A stretch of DNA of 62,679 nt. Source: Planomonospora parontospora. Its GTDB lineage: Bacteria; Actinomycetota; Actinomycetes; Streptosporangiales; Streptosporangiaceae. Where the stretch lies: NCBI GenBank assembly GCA_014647935.1, contig BMQD01000027.1:1-62679 (forward strand), written 5' to 3'. Shown piece by piece: positions 61,165 to 62,679 of the stretch; position 1 is the first letter of the stretch; the number at the start of each line of letters is the position of its first letter. The notes beneath the pieces were generated by a model. That model saw only the letters and a program-made list of their open reading frames with translations. It had not been told where the DNA came from and searched no databases. The position numbers and the translations under genes were made by a program.

Positions 61165-62442
61165 ATGCCCGGTTCCGAGGTCGAGGACCTGCTGCGCCCG
61201 CTGGCGCCGCAGGTCCTCGGCGCGCTGGTACGGCGCTACGGGCACTTCGACACCGCCGAGGACGCGGTGCAGGAGGCGCTCCTGGCGGCCGCCGTGCAGT
61301 GGCCCCGCGAGGGCGTCCCCGGCAACCCCCGGGGGTGGCTGATCACGGTCGCCTCGCGCCGGCTGACCGACCTGCTCCGCAGTGAGCAGGCCCGGCGGAA
61401 CCGCGAGGACGCCGTCACCCGGTGGACGCCTCCCGGCGGATGGACGGCGCCCGCCGCCGACCGGCCGCCCCCGGAGGGTGACGACACGCTGATCCTGCTG
61501 TTCATGTGCTGCCACCCCGCGCTCTCCCCGGCGTCGCAGATCGCGCTCACCCTGCGGGCGGTCGGCGGCCTGTCCACCGCGGAGGTCGCCCGCGCGTTCC
61601 TGGTGCCGGAGGCGGCCATGACCCGGCGGATCAGCCGGGCCAAGCAGCGGATCAAGGACAGCGGCGCGCCCTTCCGGATGCCCTCGCCCGGGGAGCGCGC
61701 CGAGCGGCTCGGCGCGGTGCTCCACGTGCTCTACCTGGTCTTCAACGAGGGCTACACCAGCACGTCGGGACCGGACCTGTACCGCGCCGAGCTCTCGGCG
61801 GAGGCGATCCGGCTGACCCGCACGGTCCACCGGCTGCTGCCCGGAGACGGCGAGGTGGCGGGGCTGCTCGCGCTGATGCTGCTCACCGACGCGCGGCGGC
61901 CGGCGCGCACCGGGCCGGACGGCGGGCTGGTCCCGATGGCCGAGCAGGACCGGGGCCGGTGGGACGCCGGGGCCGTCGCCGAGGGCGTGGCCCTCATCAC
62001 CGAGTCCCTCCCCCGGGGACCGGTCGGCCCCTACCAGCTCCAGGCGGCGATCGCCGCGGTCCACGCGGAGGCGCCGAGCGCCGCGGAGACCGACTGGCCG
62101 CAGATCGCGGCGCTGTACGAGCTGCTGATGCGGGTCTCCGGCGGTCCCGTCGTGGCGCTGAACCACGCCGTGGCGGTGGCGATGGCCCGCGGCGCGCACG
62201 AGGGGCTGGACCTGGTCGAGAAGCTCGGGGCGGACAAGCGGATCGCCGGGGATCACCGGCTGCACGCGGTCCGGGCGCACCTGCTGGAGGAGGCCGGCGA
62301 CCGCGCGGCGGCGTACGAGGCCTACCTGGAGGCGGCCCGGCGGGCGACCGGCCTGGCCCAGCAGCGCTACCTGCACGCCCGCGCGGCCCGGCTGGCCGGC
62401 GGCCCGGCCCTGCCCGGATCCACCGGAGCCATCGTCTCCTGA
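61165..62442 (+). CDS. RNA polymerase sigma factor, ECF42 type
   Basis: A 425-residue ECF sigma factor. Sigma-2: LVRRYGHFDTAEDAVQEALLAAA in part, NPRGWLITVASRRLTDLLRSE in part. Sigma-4: LTLRAVGGLSTAEVARAFLVPEAAMTRRISRAKQRI in part. A long C-terminal helical, TPR-like extension (from about residue 190; VLYLVFNEGYTSTSG, LNHAVAVAMARG) is typical of ECF42. It has no anti-sigma gene; control is thought to lie in the extension. Linked to the YCII/DGPF gene upstream. Confidence 0.9.
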   Translation: MPGSEVEDLLRPLAPQVLGALVRRYGHFDTAEDAVQEALLAAAVQWPREGVPGNPRGWLITVASRRLTDLLRSEQARRNREDAVTRWTPPGGWTAPAADRPPPEGDDTLILLFMCCHPALSPASQIALTLRAVGGLSTAEVARAFLVPEAAMTRRISRAKQRIKDSGAPFRMPSPGERAERLGAVLHVLYLVFNEGYTSTSGPDLYRAELSAEAIRLTRTVHRLLPGDGEVAGLLALMLLTDARRPARTGPDGGLVPMAEQDRGRWDAGAVAEGVALITESLPRGPVGPYQLQAAIAAVHAEAPSAAETDWPQIAALYELLMRVSGGPVVALNHAVAVAMARGAHEGLDLVEKLGADKRIAGDHRLHAVRAHLLEEAGDRAAAYEAYLEAARRATGLAQQRYLHARAARLAGGPALPGSTGAIVS

Positions 62443-62459
62443 GCTCCGCACCGGCGCCC

Positions 62460-62679
62460 CTAGCGTGCCGGGCGGCCAGTGGTGACGGGCAGCGCGACCG
62501 GCCGGTGGACCAGGCCGTCGGTCCAGGCCACCTCTTCCAGCGGGACGGCCGGCCGGAGCGCGGGGTGCCGGGTGGCCAGGGCCCCGATCGCCTCGGTCAG
62601 CTCGACCCTGGCGAGGCTGGCGGCCAGGCAGCGGTGCGGGCCGTACCCGAACGCCACATGCGGGTGGGGAGGATGTCCG
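62460..62679 (-). CDS. Cytochrome P450, C-terminal end (truncated by window edge)
   Basis: Only the last 72 codons are present. The haem-binding loop FGYGPHRCLAASLARVEL, with the Cys iron ligand, and the following L-helix and ALPVTTG end are clear. Substrate cannot be read. The 17 bp to the convergent sigma factor gene hold no space for a terminator. Confidence 0.9.
   Translation of the reverse strand, partial: GHPPHPHVAFGYGPHRCLAASLARVELTEAIGALATRHPALRPAVPLEEVAWTDGLVHRPVALPVTTGRPAR

Overview
The window is about 62.7 kb of very GC-rich DNA with actinobacterial features: GTG and TTG starts, 4-bp start/stop overlaps in operons, a SARP regulator, a subtilisin-type inhibitor, an ECF42-type sigma factor and an ergothioneine operon. 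The gene set suggests a filamentous actinomycete, plausibly Streptosporangiaceae; that placement is inference. No tRNA, rRNA, CRISPR array, integrase or transposase was seen.

Layout. (1) 1-3.4 kb: end of a histidine kinase, an aldo/keto reductase divergent from a LysR gene with an internal deletion, and an NmrA-type reductase behind a 19-bp-spacer promoter of MerR type. (2) 3.4-16.7 kb: an MFS exporter, then a steroid side-chain degradation block: hsd4A divergent from fadA5, an acyl-CoA ligase, an SDR, a flavin reductase, and a translationally coupled operon chsE2-chsH2-chsE1-chsH1-ltp2 that removes the last propionyl unit from the sterol side chain. (3) 16.8-29.7 kb: an accessory stretch with a MarR regulator and epoxide hydrolase, a giant SARP/NB-ARC/TPR regulator beside a VanX-like dipeptidase and two secreted cell-wall-type enzymes with FG-GAP/VCBS repeats, a pectate lyase, a TetR regulator, a small RTX-like secreted protein and a methyltransferase. 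(4) 29.7-46.5 kb: steroid C/D-ring (HIP) degradation: fadD3, an Rv3548c-type SDR, echA20-ipdA-ipdB-ipdC, fadE31 with a partner fadE, a crotonase, ipdF, kstR2 and fadA6, interrupted by a MarR/hydrolase pair and two secreted proteins. (5) 46.5-56.1 kb: class B PBP, adenylate cyclase, ArsR-AHSA1-VOC operon, trpF, a luciferase-like monooxygenase with its flavin reductase, a CapA-like protein and a secreted unknown. (6) 56.3-62.7 kb: egtABCD, a YCII/DGPF protein with an ECF42 sigma factor, and the end of a P450 gene.

Together, blocks 2 and 4 would carry a sterol from side-chain thiolysis to androstenedione and then, after ring A/B opening by enzymes not encoded here, take HIP to central metabolism. 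The assignments rest on protein families and gene order remembered from Mycobacterium/Rhodococcus cholesterol catabolism; no database search was run.

Three patterns stand out. First, in-frame short tandem repeats or low-complexity inserts recur in many genes, including ten perfect 9-bp copies inside chsE1. Second, a near-identical 16-bp motif lies in the two divergent promoters of the HIP block and is a strong candidate KstR2 operator. Third, a 17-bp palindrome related to GTCCCGGTCACCGGGAC occurs five times, always in spacers of the steroid blocks.
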